This document shows positions 46,440 through 56,200 of a DNA stretch of 64,000 nt, piece after piece. This stretch comes from Haliscomenobacter sp033763495 (GTDB taxonomy: Bacteria > Bacteroidota > Bacteroidia > Chitinophagales > Saprospiraceae). Within the stretch, counting starts at the first letter, position 1; each line of letters starts with the position of its first letter. The position numbers and the translations under genes are program-made. The stretch is from positions 9,336-73,335 of the forward strand of contig NZ_JANRKL010000216.1 of assembly GCF_033763495.1 (NCBI RefSeq), given 5' to 3'. The notes under the pieces are model-generated. The model had not been told where the DNA came from. It was given only the letters and a program-made list of their open reading frames with translations, and made no database searches.

Positions 46440-47804
46440 ATGAGATACTTAATTTTTACTGTCTTGTTGACTTTGTCAATGGCAGCATCAGCGCAGAAGC
46501 AGATTTTGGACAAAATGGTAGCTACCGTTGGGGGAGAAATCACCCTCTTGTCCGAAGTAGAGGAGCAGTACGCCTATACCAAAGCACAGCGCAATGGTAC
46601 AGTGCCACCCGAAGCGCGTTGTATGTTGGTGGAGCAGGTATTGGTGAACAAATTGCTGCTCAATCAGGCCAAGTTGGACAGTATCGAGGTGAAGGATGAA
46701 GAGGTAGAAAGCCAGTTGGATGCTCGGATTTCGCGCATCCTCAGCTACATGAACGACGACCTCAAGCAATTTGAAGAATATTACGGCCAAACGGTAAACG
46801 AGGTACGTGAACAATTCCGCGAAGACTTGCGCAACAACCTGCTTATCGAACGGATGCGGAATAAAATCATGACCGATGTAACGGTTACGCCTTCAGAAGT
46901 GAAAGATTTTTTCCGACGTATCCCCAAAGACAGTTTGCCTTACTTCAGCTCCGAGGTAGAAGTAGGCGAAATTGTATACAAAGTGCCCGTCAACGCCGAA
47001 CAAAAGCGGGTGACCATGGCCAAGCTGGAGGACATCCGCAAGCGGATTGTAGAGGGTAAGGAAGATTTTGCCGAACTGGCCAAAAAATATTCCGACGATG
47101 GTTCTGCCCGTGGCGGTGGCGACCTGGGCTTTGCCAAACGGGGCAAGTACGTCACCGAATTTGAAGCGGCTGCCTACAAACTGGAAGAAATGGAGGTTTC
47201 ACCAGTGATTGAAACCCAGTTTGGTTTTCACATCATTCAGATGTTGGGCCGACGGGGTAATTCCATCCACGTGCGGCACATCCTGATTCGCCCGGAAATC
47301 ACCGATGACGATGTTTCGCTGGGCCAACGGCACATGGATACAGTACGTACCCTTTTGCTGAAAGACTCGCTCTCTTTTTCCCGCGCAGTGAAGAAGTTTT
47401 CGGACAAAAACGTACAAAGTTTCAATAACGATGGCCGGATGGTGAATCCTACTTCGGGCAATACCTTTTTTGAAGTGGGCGACCTCGATCCCGATATCTA
47501 CTTCGCCATCGACACCATGAAAATCAACTCAGTATCCAAACCCATCGAATTCCGCGACGACGCCGGGGATTATTTCTTCCGCTTGGTGAAATTGATGTCA
47601 CGTACTACGCCACACAAAGCCAACCTGGCACAAGACTATGCCAAAATCCAAAAGGCCGCCATCGAATCCAAACGCAACGAAATTGTGAACAAATGGGTGG
47701 AGGAGCGAATTCGGAAAACTTTTATCCTGATTGACCGGACCTATCAGGGCTGTCCAAATTTGGAGCCCTGGATGAAGGAGAATATGGCGGCGATTAAGCC
47801 GTAA
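46440..47804 (+). CDS. SurA-like peptidyl-prolyl isomerase
   Basis: The 454-residue protein has a signal peptide (cleavage after ASAQ, ~19), the SurA N-terminal chaperone domain (ILDKMVATVGGEITLLSEV, ~22-160) and a parvulin domain (~165-270, FAELAKKYSDDGSARGGGDLGF; QFGFHIIQMLG), then a second, less clear parvulin-like segment (~275-385, VRHILIRPEI). It is the periplasmic chaperone for outer-membrane barrels. It is the last gene of a three-gene foldase operon (gaps of 63 and 2 bp) and is followed by a strong terminator. Confidence 0.92.
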   Translation: MRYLIFTVLLTLSMAASAQKQILDKMVATVGGEITLLSEVEEQYAYTKAQRNGTVPPEARCMLVEQVLVNKLLLNQAKLDSIEVKDEEVESQLDARISRILSYMNDDLKQFEEYYGQTVNEVREQFREDLRNNLLIERMRNKIMTDVTVTPSEVKDFFRRIPKDSLPYFSSEVEVGEIVYKVPVNAEQKRVTMAKLEDIRKRIVEGKEDFAELAKKYSDDGSARGGGDLGFAKRGKYVTEFEAAAYKLEEMEVSPVIETQFGFHIIQMLGRRGNSIHVRHILIRPEITDDDVSLGQRHMDTVRTLLLKDSLSFSRAVKKFSDKNVQSFNNDGRMVNPTSGNTFFEVGDLDPDIYFAIDTMKINSVSKPIEFRDDAGDYFFRLVKLMSRTTPHKANLAQDYAKIQKAAIESKRNEIVNKWVEERIRKTFILIDRTYQGCPNLEPWMKENMAAIKP

Positions 47805-47805
47805 T

Positions 47806-47841
47806 AAAAAAGGGTAGCAACCGAAATTGCTACCCTTTTTT
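47806..47841. terminator. Bidirectional rho-independent terminator
   Basis: GGGTAGCAA (47812-47820) and TTGCTACCC (47827-47835) pair perfectly, flanked by A6 on the left and T6 on the right. It ends the foldase operon on the plus strand. On the minus strand it would end the VOC-family gene of which only a remnant survives. Confidence 0.95.
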
Positions 47842-47985
47842 ATTTTGCATTTTATACAACTCCACTTTCCGACTTTCGGGATCCTCCACTATCCCCAGCC
47901 AGCCAAACTCACTTTCATAGGGAGCTTGAATAAGTTTAGTTCCTTGCTCGGTAACATTTCCCCCTCCAACCCATATAGATATGGA
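47830..47985 (-). pseudogene. Remnant of a VOC (glyoxalase/bleomycin-resistance) family gene
   Basis: The minus strand encodes about 44 codons reading GNVTEQGTKLIQAP, FGWLGIVEDPES and RKVELYKM before a TAG at 47830-47832. This is the C-terminal end of a VOC-fold protein, where a DPxGN-like turn and an ELY/ELW strand close the metal site. A TGA at 47986-47988 closes the frame upstream, and no N-terminal half is visible; the plus-strand gene at 48003 occupies that place. The terminator it shares is intact, so the 5' part was probably lost when the neighbouring genes arrived. The identity rests on one motif. Confidence 0.6.
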
Positions 47986-48002
47986 TCAAAAACCATTCTA
48001 TC

Positions 48003-48470
48003 ATGGAAATCAATCAACACAAAGCCATCCCGGCGATTTTCAGCACGGTTGTGCTGTTGTTGGTGTTGTCTCCAGTTGTGGAAAACTGGAGCAAAACACC
48101 AAAGGATAACTTCCCGCTCTCGTATTATCCCATGTTTTCCAAAAAACGGGAGGCCACTTACACCCTGCGTTACGTAGTCGGTTATGATGAACAACAGCGG
48201 CGCTACCACATCCCTTACCATTACATCGGCAACGGAGGCTTCAATCAAGTACGCCGCCAAATCATCAAACAATGCAAAAACGGCAAGTCGAAAAAATTAG
48301 CTAAAAAAGTAGCTCGTCGCCTGGCCAAAAGTAAGGAGCCCCTGTACCAAAACCTCGAACGGATTGAGGTGGTCAAAGGCACCTATAATTTTGAGGCCTA
48401 TTTTGTAAAAGGGGACAAAACCCCACTGCAAGAAAAAGTATTGTGCACCCGAAAAATCTCTAAACCATGA
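48003..48470 (+). CDS. Membrane-anchored partner of an HTTM protein, function unknown
   Basis: The 155-residue protein has one N-terminal membrane helix (AIPAIFSTVVLLLVLSPVVE), a conserved-looking NFPLSYYPMFSKKRE segment just after it, and a basic middle (KNGKSKKLAKKVARRLAKS). Its stop overlaps the start of the HTTM gene (ATGA), so the two are coupled. I recognise no named domain; small proteins of this kind travel with HTTM or DoxX-like genes in Bacteroidota. Confidence 0.65.
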   Translation: MEINQHKAIPAIFSTVVLLLVLSPVVENWSKTPKDNFPLSYYPMFSKKREATYTLRYVVGYDEQQRRYHIPYHYIGNGGFNQVRRQIIKQCKNGKSKKLAKKVARRLAKSKEPLYQNLERIEVVKGTYNFEAYFVKGDKTPLQEKVLCTRKISKP

Positions 48471-49387
48471 AAAAACTCCTCTTCCACCTCCAACAATATT
48501 GGTTTGCGGCCATCTCCCCAGTGCGTTTGGCCATCTTGAGAATAGCCACGGGTTGTTTTTCTTTGTGGTATTTATTGGATCGCTACGGCATGTTGCAGCG
48601 GCTTTCCAGGTCGGACGCTTCTTTGTTCGAGCCAGTTGGTTTGGCCAATGTATTGTCCGGCCCTTTGTCCCCCGAAATATTCCAGTACTTGCTCCTCGCC
48701 TGCATTGCCTTGAACATTGCTTACATTTTAGGCTGGCAATACCGCTGGACTGGTCCAGGTTTTGCACTGACACTACTTTTTTTTATGTGTTACCGCAATT
48801 CCTGGTCGATGATTTACCACAACTACAATTCCCTGGTGCTCACGGTTTTTGTCATCGGCTGGGCTGCAGCAGCAGATGCCCTTTCGTTGGATCGCTTGAG
48901 TCGCCAAGCCAAGGCTGTACCTACTACCCACTGGCGTTACGGTTGGCCGGTGAAACTGATTTGTGCGGCTACGGTTGCTGCTTATTTTTTATCTGGTTTG
49001 GCAAAGGTCATGGGCGATCTGGCCTGGGCCTGGATCGATGGTAGTGCCATGCGTTCACAAATTGCGGTGGATGCCCTGCGTAAAGAAATGCTCGGAGGCA
49101 GCGCAACAGCCCTGTTTGAATGGTTATATCCGCATACCGGGTTGTTTTTTTTGATGGGTTTTGGGGCTTTGATTCTTGAATTAGGTGCACCCTTGGTCTT
49201 GTTGAACAAACGTTTGGCCTGGATTTGGGCTGCACTTACTTTGTCGATGCATTGGGGCATTTACCTGATCATGGGTATTGATTTTCCGTACCACACTACC
49301 GGTTTGATCTTTTTATCCTTCTTTGAACTGGAAAAAGCTTGGGCTTTTGTACAAAGGTCTTTGTCGGTTAAATCGGTTTTTGCTTAA
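48467..49387 (+). CDS. HTTM-domain integral membrane protein
   Basis: The 306-residue protein has about seven to eight hydrophobic helices and the HTTM (vitamin-K carboxylase-like) opening SPVRLAILRIATGCFSLWYL (~18-37). Other landmarks are WSMIYHNYNSLVLTVFVIGW and SGLAKVMGDLAWAWIDG. It has only the transmembrane half; the soluble epoxidase-like lumenal domain of gamma-carboxylases is absent. Its function is not known. It overlaps the small upstream gene by 4 bp. Confidence 0.75.
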   Translation: MKKLLFHLQQYWFAAISPVRLAILRIATGCFSLWYLLDRYGMLQRLSRSDASLFEPVGLANVLSGPLSPEIFQYLLLACIALNIAYILGWQYRWTGPGFALTLLFFMCYRNSWSMIYHNYNSLVLTVFVIGWAAAADALSLDRLSRQAKAVPTTHWRYGWPVKLICAATVAAYFLSGLAKVMGDLAWAWIDGSAMRSQIAVDALRKEMLGGSATALFEWLYPHTGLFFLMGFGALILELGAPLVLLNKRLAWIWAALTLSMHWGIYLIMGIDFPYHTTGLIFLSFFELEKAWAFVQRSLSVKSVFA

Positions 49388-49400
49388 ATTTCATTCGCTT

Positions 49401-49433
49401 ACCTTTACTAAACTTTTGAAGTTTAGTAAAGGT
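49401..49433. repeat. 33-bp perfect palindrome sharing its core with 5262-5352
   Basis: Two 15-bp arms, ACCTTTACTAAACTT and its complement, flank the loop TTG. The 27-bp centre is identical to that of the 91-bp palindrome at 5262-5352. It lies just after the HTTM stop and 15 bp before a terminator. Confidence 0.85.
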
Positions 49434-49441
49434 CGATCCGC

Positions 49442-49484
49442 AAAAAAAGGGCATTCCGAAGTTGATCTTCGGAATGCCCTTTTT
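49442..49484. terminator. Bidirectional terminator between convergent genes
   Basis: GGGCATTCCGAAG (49449-49461) and CTTCGGAATGCCC (49467-49479) form a perfect 13-bp stem with A7 before and T5 after. It serves the HTTM gene on the plus strand and the DUF1611-like gene on the minus strand. Confidence 0.95.
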
Positions 49485-49512
49485 ACAGGCATCCTAACAA
49501 ATTTTGATTGAT

Positions 49513-50562
49513 TCAAGCTACGGCCCGTAGTGCAAGTGGCATAGGCTTTTCCTCCAGCAAATAGGTCAATTCAGTCCCATCCAACAAATCAGATAAACGT
49601 AGGATTGGAGTACTGCATACCCGCTCAACCTCCTGAATCAACAACTCGCTGGAGGTGAATAAGCCCGAAATCGCAAAGGGCCGAATCCCCATTTGCAAGA
49701 GTACATCAAGGCCAGCTTGTACACCCATGCTGTCCCCACAGGAAAAAATGACCTGGTGTACGGTATCCATAAAACGTGAATTGTTGAGCAAAAGCGCTGT
49801 TTCGCGCTGCAGGATGCCATCGGCAATTTCCATCACGATGTAATCGGGGTTGGCTTGTGCGACAGCAAGGTCAACCAGGGATTGGTACAGGTCCAGCAGG
49901 GTTTGCTCCGAACACATAAAAGTAGAAGGAAAGCCATAGTGCGCGAAATCGATGCCCAAATCCGCTCCACGATCCACACAAAAACGCGCATCTTTAGGGA
50001 AAGCCGTTCCCGTAAGTTTGACGTAAGCGGTGCTGTAGCCATTTTTTTTCAGCCCGGCACACAAGTAAGCAGCAGTGGTGGTTTTGCCACTGTCCATCGA
50101 AGTTCCGATCGATAAAATCACCTTGGTTTTAATCTTCCGGGGGCTAAAATGGGTCAGTTGCTCCGCTTGAATGGTGTTCATCACGGTGCCGTTGGCATCA
50201 ACCGCGTAACCAAGTAGCTCCAGTTCGGCAGGTTGATTGCGGACGGTGGCGTTCAAAGTCTTCATGCTACCCACGACTCCACCACGGCCCAACAATTGGC
50301 AATTGATGGTAGGCTGATCAGGTACATATCCTTCGATCTGGCTGGTCGCGTACCGATTGCCAAAAGCAGCCATGATGATGTCTTCGTCAAACAGGTGCCG
50401 GGCCACGCCATGACCATCCATCAAGGCTGCCGAATTGGCCATCACGACCCTGAATATCCCTACATCACCCATCTTGGGGGTATAAGTATTGCTTAATTCT
50501 ACATTGACTTCAAAGGATTCGATAGCAGCACAAATCTGGGCTTTTTTGATTTTGGTTTTCAT
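49513..50562 (-). CDS. P-loop protein of DUF1611-like type
   Basis: The 349-residue protein has a ~140-residue N-terminal domain and a C-terminal P-loop NTPase resembling DUF1611: Walker A GTSMDSGKTTTA (153-164), then VKLTGTAFPKDARF and DYIVMEIADGILQRET as the Walker-B-like strand. DUF1611 includes DgcN, linked to D-amino-acid metabolism, and proteins of unknown role; this one is only distantly similar in its N-terminus. It follows the degenerate ABC gene by 26 nt on the same strand and so may belong to the long operon. A hairpin covers its start codon. Confidence 0.65.
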   Translation of the reverse strand: MKTKIKKAQICAAIESFEVNVELSNTYTPKMGDVGIFRVVMANSAALMDGHGVARHLFDEDIIMAAFGNRYATSQIEGYVPDQPTINCQLLGRGGVVGSMKTLNATVRNQPAELELLGYAVDANGTVMNTIQAEQLTHFSPRKIKTKVILSIGTSMDSGKTTTAAYLCAGLKKNGYSTAYVKLTGTAFPKDARFCVDRGADLGIDFAHYGFPSTFMCSEQTLLDLYQSLVDLAVAQANPDYIVMEIADGILQRETALLLNNSRFMDTVHQVIFSCGDSMGVQAGLDVLLQMGIRPFAISGLFTSSELLIQEVERVCSTPILRLSDLLDGTELTYLLEEKPMPLALRAVA

Positions 50563-50596
50563 GTGTAGTCGTTTTTGATTTTATTCGACTACATAT
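50561..50596 (-). promoter_or_regulatory. Hairpin spanning the ABC stop and the DUF1611-like start
   Basis: ATGTGTAGTCG (50561-50571) and CGACTACATAT (50586-50596) pair with one mismatch around a 14-nt AT-rich loop. In the transcript it includes the last codon of the ABC gene and part of the next ATG. It could tune translation of the downstream gene. There is no T-run. Confidence 0.5.
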
Positions 50597-52241
50597 CGGT
50601 GCTGCTGGATAATGTTACCTGGGGTGTGCCCATTTTTTTTTCATTTTCTTCAAATTGCTGCTGGTCGGCCAGAAATAAAACCCCCGTTTTGCCTTTTTTT
50701 TGTGCCAGCAATCCCTGTAATTGCTGGCAAGTTGTACATGACAACCCGCGAAATGCGTCCTGCAAAATCCAAAAAGGTTTATTGGTCAAAAAAGCCCGCA
50801 GCCATTGTAACAATTGTACCTGAGCCGAGGTCAACAGCGTACGCTCGGTTACAGGAGTCTCTACCTGAATGGTGCTCAATTCCGGAAAAAGCACTTGCCA
50901 TTCTGCCAGCATGGCGGCAGCTTTGGCTTGGTGTTTACGGCTGTAAGCGATCGCTTCCAGCACGTTTTTGCCGTATAAGGGGAAAAGGGGCGACACAAAA
51001 GTGAATTGGCGGCGGATACTTTTGGGCGATAAGGTTTCGACGGCGACGCCATCCAGCTGTATCGAATTCTCTGGTGGTAACTCCAGTGCAGCCAGGTATT
51101 TGACCAAAATTGATTGGACACTTTCGTTTAACTCCAGGTGTAATTCTGTCCCTTTTTGCAACTGAAACTGAAGTGCTGGATGCTTTGTTGTTTCGGGCAA
51201 ATCCACCTCCACCCGAGTAGCCTTCCAATCCCGCTCTCGATCGGCCCCTGCGGGTTCCAGGGGTTTGGAGAGCAACACATCAATTTTTCGCAGGGAAATT
51301 CCTCCTTTTTTCCACACCACCCCAATTTGCATCACCCGGTTCAGCACGGGTTTCAAGGTCAATAACACCAGGATTAATGCAAAAAGAGCATCCTGAGGAA
51401 AAATCACGCCTTGTTTTTTCCAAACATACACAGCCCCCAGTACCAACAACAACAAAGAATAAATGAAAAAAGGAATCAGCGCGTTCAGCAATGCGACTTG
51501 TTGTTGGTATTGATCCCCGAGTTCCTGAATTTTTTGGGTGCGTTTGGCAAACAAATGTTGCTCGGGCGTTTCCCGATTGAGGGCTTTAATGCTCAGGATG
51601 TTGGACAAGCGTTGGTTGACAAAACTAAGTAGACCGGACTTGCGGTCGCGCCGCTGTTCTTCCAAACGTTCGATGCGCCGGTTGAACCCCATCACTGCCC
51701 AAGCCGCCAGCAAGCTCAACACCAGAATCAAGCCCCCCAACTGCACATTGAGCCAGAGCAACAACAAGGCTCCTAAAACCAACAAACTGGCATCAGCAAA
51801 AAACTGAAAAACCCCTTTGTTCAACAACTGCTGCGCACTACCCAAATCGCCGCTGAAGCGCATGAGGTACTTGCTGGTGCCCGTTTTTTCGTATTCCTGG
51901 ACTTGCATGCGCAGGTGTTGCGTGAACAATTTTTGGCGCAGCCAGGTCAAAAAACGTTCCATAAACAAGCCCTTGATGTAGCGTCGGTAATAGTCAAAAC
52001 CCAGTTTAGCCAGGATGGCCAGGCCCAGGAGTAGTAAAAAATTAGGCTGAAAGTTCAGACCCATTTTTTGCAACAAACGCCCCCGCATCGATTGAAATTC
52101 GAACACCTCGGCAAAGGCCTGGGCGACCAGTAAGGGCAACAAAAGGGTGAGGATGCTGCCCAGCAACTCCAAACTCAGGACCAGCCTGAATGCACGTCGC
52201 TGGGTATCCAAAAATTGGCGCAACAAACCTGAATTTTGCAT
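50589..52241 (-). CDS. ABC exporter-like protein with a degenerate nucleotide-binding domain
   Basis: The 550-residue protein has six membrane helices (~15-300) in the type-I exporter pattern. The C-terminal ~200 residues align with an ABC ATPase (SIQLDGVAVETLSPKSIRRQFTFVSP) but every motif is lost. The Walker A place reads NESVQSILVKY, the Q-loop Gln is Ser, the signature is LLTSAQVQL instead of LSGGQ, Walker B is WILQDAF without DE, and the H-loop reads LADQQQ. ATP hydrolysis is not expected. The rest of the fold is intact, so it is unlikely to be a decaying gene. It follows the PorP/SprF gene by 12 bp and may be a scaffold or a heterodimer partner. Confidence 0.8.
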   Translation of the reverse strand: MQNSGLLRQFLDTQRRAFRLVLSLELLGSILTLLLPLLVAQAFAEVFEFQSMRGRLLQKMGLNFQPNFLLLLGLAILAKLGFDYYRRYIKGLFMERFLTWLRQKLFTQHLRMQVQEYEKTGTSKYLMRFSGDLGSAQQLLNKGVFQFFADASLLVLGALLLLWLNVQLGGLILVLSLLAAWAVMGFNRRIERLEEQRRDRKSGLLSFVNQRLSNILSIKALNRETPEQHLFAKRTQKIQELGDQYQQQVALLNALIPFFIYSLLLLVLGAVYVWKKQGVIFPQDALFALILVLLTLKPVLNRVMQIGVVWKKGGISLRKIDVLLSKPLEPAGADRERDWKATRVEVDLPETTKHPALQFQLQKGTELHLELNESVQSILVKYLAALELPPENSIQLDGVAVETLSPKSIRRQFTFVSPLFPLYGKNVLEAIAYSRKHQAKAAAMLAEWQVLFPELSTIQVETPVTERTLLTSAQVQLLQWLRAFLTNKPFWILQDAFRGLSCTTCQQLQGLLAQKKGKTGVLFLADQQQFEENEKKMGTPQVTLSSSTDM

Positions 52242-52253
52242 CGAAGGGTGTTT

Positions 52254-53219
52254 TTAGCGGTAAGTATCAAACAGGATGGTCAAATGCAGCTCATGTGAAG
52301 CGCCGAGCGGCAAATCAAAAGCAGAAATATTGTAGTCAAAACCATAGCCGATCTTGAGGCTGGCATCTTCAAACAAAAGTCCAGGCACATTGAAACCAGC
52401 CTCCAGGTGTGCCAGGCCATTGATGCCAAACCCGGCTCCAAACCACAGCGGACGGGCAGGCTGAAAACGGCCATAAATGTCCAGATTGAAAGGTGCTCCT
52501 GGGGTGTATTTGGCCCACATGGAGGTTTCCAAAAAAGCTTCCTGGTTGAAAAAATGATACCAGCCTGCCGTAGCGTAATAATGCGCTACCCGCCGCAAAG
52601 GGATGAAATCTTCGCCAACGGGTACCAGGGAATTGCCATGCAACAGTTGTGGTGCCGAAAGCCCCAGGTAAATGTTGTCGCCATCCAGGGCACCTTCCAT
52701 GCGTCGGTAATAAAACAATCCCAAACCAACTTCGGGCTGATTCACCGAAAAATCGATGTCGGGTGCCAGTGGGTCGCCCAGGTCTTTCCAGGTGATCCGA
52801 TTGGAGCTGACCCGGTGATTGACCATGCCAATACTCAGCCCTACCGAAAACCCACCGAAATAAGGATCATTGGTGAAAATGCTGCCAATGCGTCCCTGTA
52901 TGGCACTAGAGCCAAATGGCCCGGTGCGGTCTTGTAAGACTGAAAGCCCAGTGACCAGCTCAAATGCCCCTCCAAAATCGCTGATGAACTCCCCCGTAGC
53001 CTGCAAGGTGCGGGGCGTTTCGGGGTGGCTGATCCATTGCATGCGGTAGCTCGTAGCCAGCGATACATTGTATTCGTAGAGGAAAAAATCACTGTTGACC
53101 GAAGCGGGATTCAGCAGCGGTTGATGCTGTCGGAATTGGGTGAAATAGGGCAACTGTTGCGCACAGAGGGGCATCGACAATAAAAGGCAGGTAACACAAC
53201 CAAGGACTATGCGCAGCAT
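52254..53219 (-). CDS. PorP/SprF family outer-membrane protein
   Basis: I start at the ATG at 53219 (MLRIVLGCVTCLLLSMPLCAQ), a clear signal peptide; the longer frame runs back into the caspase gene. The 321-residue protein has the PorP/SprF opening YFTQFRQHQPLLNPAS and a beta-barrel with strands such as NIYLGLSAPQLL and LKIGYGFDYNIS, ending LHLTILFDTYR. These proteins assist T9SS, attaching or retaining particular surface proteins such as SprB. The caspase stop is one base upstream, so both are made together. Confidence 0.88.
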   Translation of the reverse strand: MLRIVLGCVTCLLLSMPLCAQQLPYFTQFRQHQPLLNPASVNSDFFLYEYNVSLATSYRMQWISHPETPRTLQATGEFISDFGGAFELVTGLSVLQDRTGPFGSSAIQGRIGSIFTNDPYFGGFSVGLSIGMVNHRVSSNRITWKDLGDPLAPDIDFSVNQPEVGLGLFYYRRMEGALDGDNIYLGLSAPQLLHGNSLVPVGEDFIPLRRVAHYYATAGWYHFFNQEAFLETSMWAKYTPGAPFNLDIYGRFQPARPLWFGAGFGINGLAHLEAGFNVPGLLFEDASLKIGYGFDYNISAFDLPLGASHELHLTILFDTYR

Positions 53220-53220
53220 G

Positions 53221-56200
53221 TTATTTGTTTTTGGGCAATTGAAACAATACAATCGGCGAACTGAGCGGATCGCTGACCAGGAGGGGTTGTTGGCTAGTTT
53301 GGGGCTTGGGGCGTTTGTTTTGTACCAGTTTGGGGACCTCTTTCTCCAAATGGGTATACAACTCCTTGATGTCGAGTGCACCATCCTGATTCAGGTCAAT
53401 GCCGGGCACACGGCGGGTAAACTGTTCGATGGTGTGCAACATGGCCTGCGTGAAGGCCCCATTTTGCCATTGGTCATCCTCGTAACTGTACTCGTTGGCT
53501 CGGCAGGACATCATCAGGCTCAAGCCTTTTTGCCCGCTGGTCAGTTGGTTCATCCGCTCTCCACTCAATTGAGAAGTGGCATACTCTTCACTCCCCGCCC
53601 CACTATGGCAGGCATCGATCAGGAACAACTTCCGGCAACTGATACTGGCCAGGTAATTGATGATTTCTTTTTCAAAATCCAGACTGGTCTCCTGCAAAAA
53701 GGGGCCATCGTAATCGCTGGCCGCAATGTGAAATACCCCCTGTGGCGTATTGATGCCATGGGAAGAAATGAAGACCAAGATCAGGTCCTGCGGCCCGATT
53801 TGGCGATCGGCAAATCGGTATTGTAGCCGCCGCAGGGTTTTGAGGATTTCGGTTTTGGCAGTGGTTTTTTCCTGAATCAAGGTGTCGACAAAAACATTTT
53901 GAAATTGCTGGTTCAGTTGCCCATTGGATTGCAGCATGGCTTGGGCAAAATCACGGGCATCGCGGTGGGTGTACTTCAAGTCGACCGCAGGCACCCCAAT
54001 CGAAACCAGATGTAAATTGGGCTTGCGCGGTGCATAGATGATTTGAATGGGTTCGGTTTCCATTTTGCCCGCCTCGTTTTGCACTTTGCTGCGGATGGTC
54101 GTAGTGCCTTCAGTCAGTTTCACCCGTTGAGTATAAGTGCGGCTGTAGGCTGTGCCTTTGATGCTTACTTCGTCCATTTTTGTCCCCGAAACGCAGGGTT
54201 TGCCATTGACTTCGAGGCAAAAATTGGGTTTGTCCAGGGTTTTGTTGGACACCGCTTTGACTTGCACGTAGATTTCATTTTCTCCCCAAACTATGCCTCG
54301 CCCTTCGAAGTGATCGGGATTGGGGTGCAGCCACACGGCGGTCAGGTAGTCTTTTTGCAAACTTTCCTTGGTTGGTGGGTTAGCAGCAGCAGCGGCCAGC
54401 GGCAAATGCCAATCCACCACCTGGGTATGTTCAAGCATCAAGTCCGCTACCCGGCCTCGAATCCAAACGCTGTCTTCCGCGAAATTGGCGGGTACCCCAA
54501 AGGGCAATTCGTAGGTGCGGTATTCACCGGGTGCGAGGTCGCCGATGTTGATGGCTTTCGGGATTTGTAAACCTTTGGATCCGTGCAGCTCCAGGCTTAC
54601 GGCACGGGCGGTGCCTTGCCCTTTGTTGCGCAGGGTGAAGGAATTTCGCAGCAAGGTTCCTCGTTCTACCTGCGCAGGAAAAGCATTCGCGCTGAGTTCC
54701 AATTGAGGTTTGCTCAAGCGCCCCAGCCGCAAGGGAATCCGGGTGGAAGTACCGATTTTTTGCTTGCCCTGAAACAACTGTACCTCCAGGGGGAGTTCAC
54801 CCTGAAGGTCGCTGGAGATGGCTAGTGCCAGTGGTATGTGCAGGTCCTCGTTTTGTCCGGGTGCCATGAAAGGTAACTTGATGGTTCGGGTGACAGTGGA
54901 ATCGTTTTTGGCATAACTGAGTTTTGCGCGCAAATGGGTCAGACCCTTGCCTGGCATCGCGTCGATGTGGATGGCCAAAAAAGAGCGCTCATTGGGGCTC
55001 AGGTATTGGCCGTTGGGGTAATACAGTTGACCTGCTTTGTAATTCCAGGAAACCGCGTTGGGCTTCAAATCGAGCTTTTCGCCAATCTGGGCTACCCAGC
55101 CCTGGGCTCCCTTTAAAATTTGTTGATTGGAGGCACCCAATGCGACCAGGCTACCGTCGCCCCTTTGCAGGATAGCGCAGCCTTCGTCGGACAATTTGCT
55201 CCCATAAAAAGCTTCATCCTGCACAAAACCATCCTGATCGACCCGTACTGCCCACACTGTGGGGCGACGGCTACCCCGGGCAAAGGACTGACTTTGGCCA
55301 ATCAGGGCGATCTCGCCGTTGTACAACAAGCACAGGTTGCTCAAACGATCGTCTTCCCGTCCACCGATGGTTTTGTAAGCCTGCACATTGCCATTGAGGT
55401 CGATGCGGCAAAAAAATCCTTCTTCCCGATGGTCCCGGGAGTTGACGTATCCGGTGACGCCCAGGGATTTTTCATCGATTCGAATGATGTTGGCCCCCTC
55501 GGTGGCTTCGGCGGCGGGAAAAATTTTACCCCAAGATTGGCTTCCTTTGCCATCAAAAGCGGCGAGCCACATTTTGCGACTGGATTCTTCTTCGGCGTAG
55601 CCAGAGATAAAAACTTGTTCTGCTCCACCCAGGGTGGCACCCAAAGCCTGGGTAGGCAAGCCGTGATACTGTACCTTTTTTTGCCACAAGACCTTTAGTT
55701 GGGCGTTGACACGTAATACCCAAGCCTGTTCGCCGGAGTTGCCGACTATTATTTTGTCGCCATTCGGCAAGGGCAAAACCTCAATGAACACATCGTTTTC
55801 TTTGCTGCCTAAAATCAGTTCCGCTTCGGTTTTACCTGCTTCGTTCAGTATCAAAAGCCAGCCGTCTTTTTTTCCAAAATACTTGTCTCTTTGTTTGTCC
55901 GCGGGGGTTTCGGAATGCCCCACGATAAGGTAGCGGCCATCCAAGTCCTGGCGGATGCGGCGGGCTGCATCATCCCCATTTCGGCCAATGTAAAACTCGG
56001 CGCTTCGGTTCAGTTTTTCATCCAACAATAGCAAGTAAATGTTGCTGCCCTTCGCAGCACCGTTGCTCTGATTGGTTTGCCCTACGGCGGCAATGTTTCC
56101 TTCCCAGTTTTCAACCATGGACACCAGGCGGTCTTGCCCGGAACGCCCGTAAAGGTGTTCGATGAGTGGCTCGTCCTCCAATTGCTGCGCGTGCAAGCAG

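Noticed and set aside
47889..48272. 127-codon minus-strand frame over the 48003 gene start
   Set aside because: Its reading does not continue the VOC remnant frame and it overlaps the plus-strand membrane protein that has a coupled partner.
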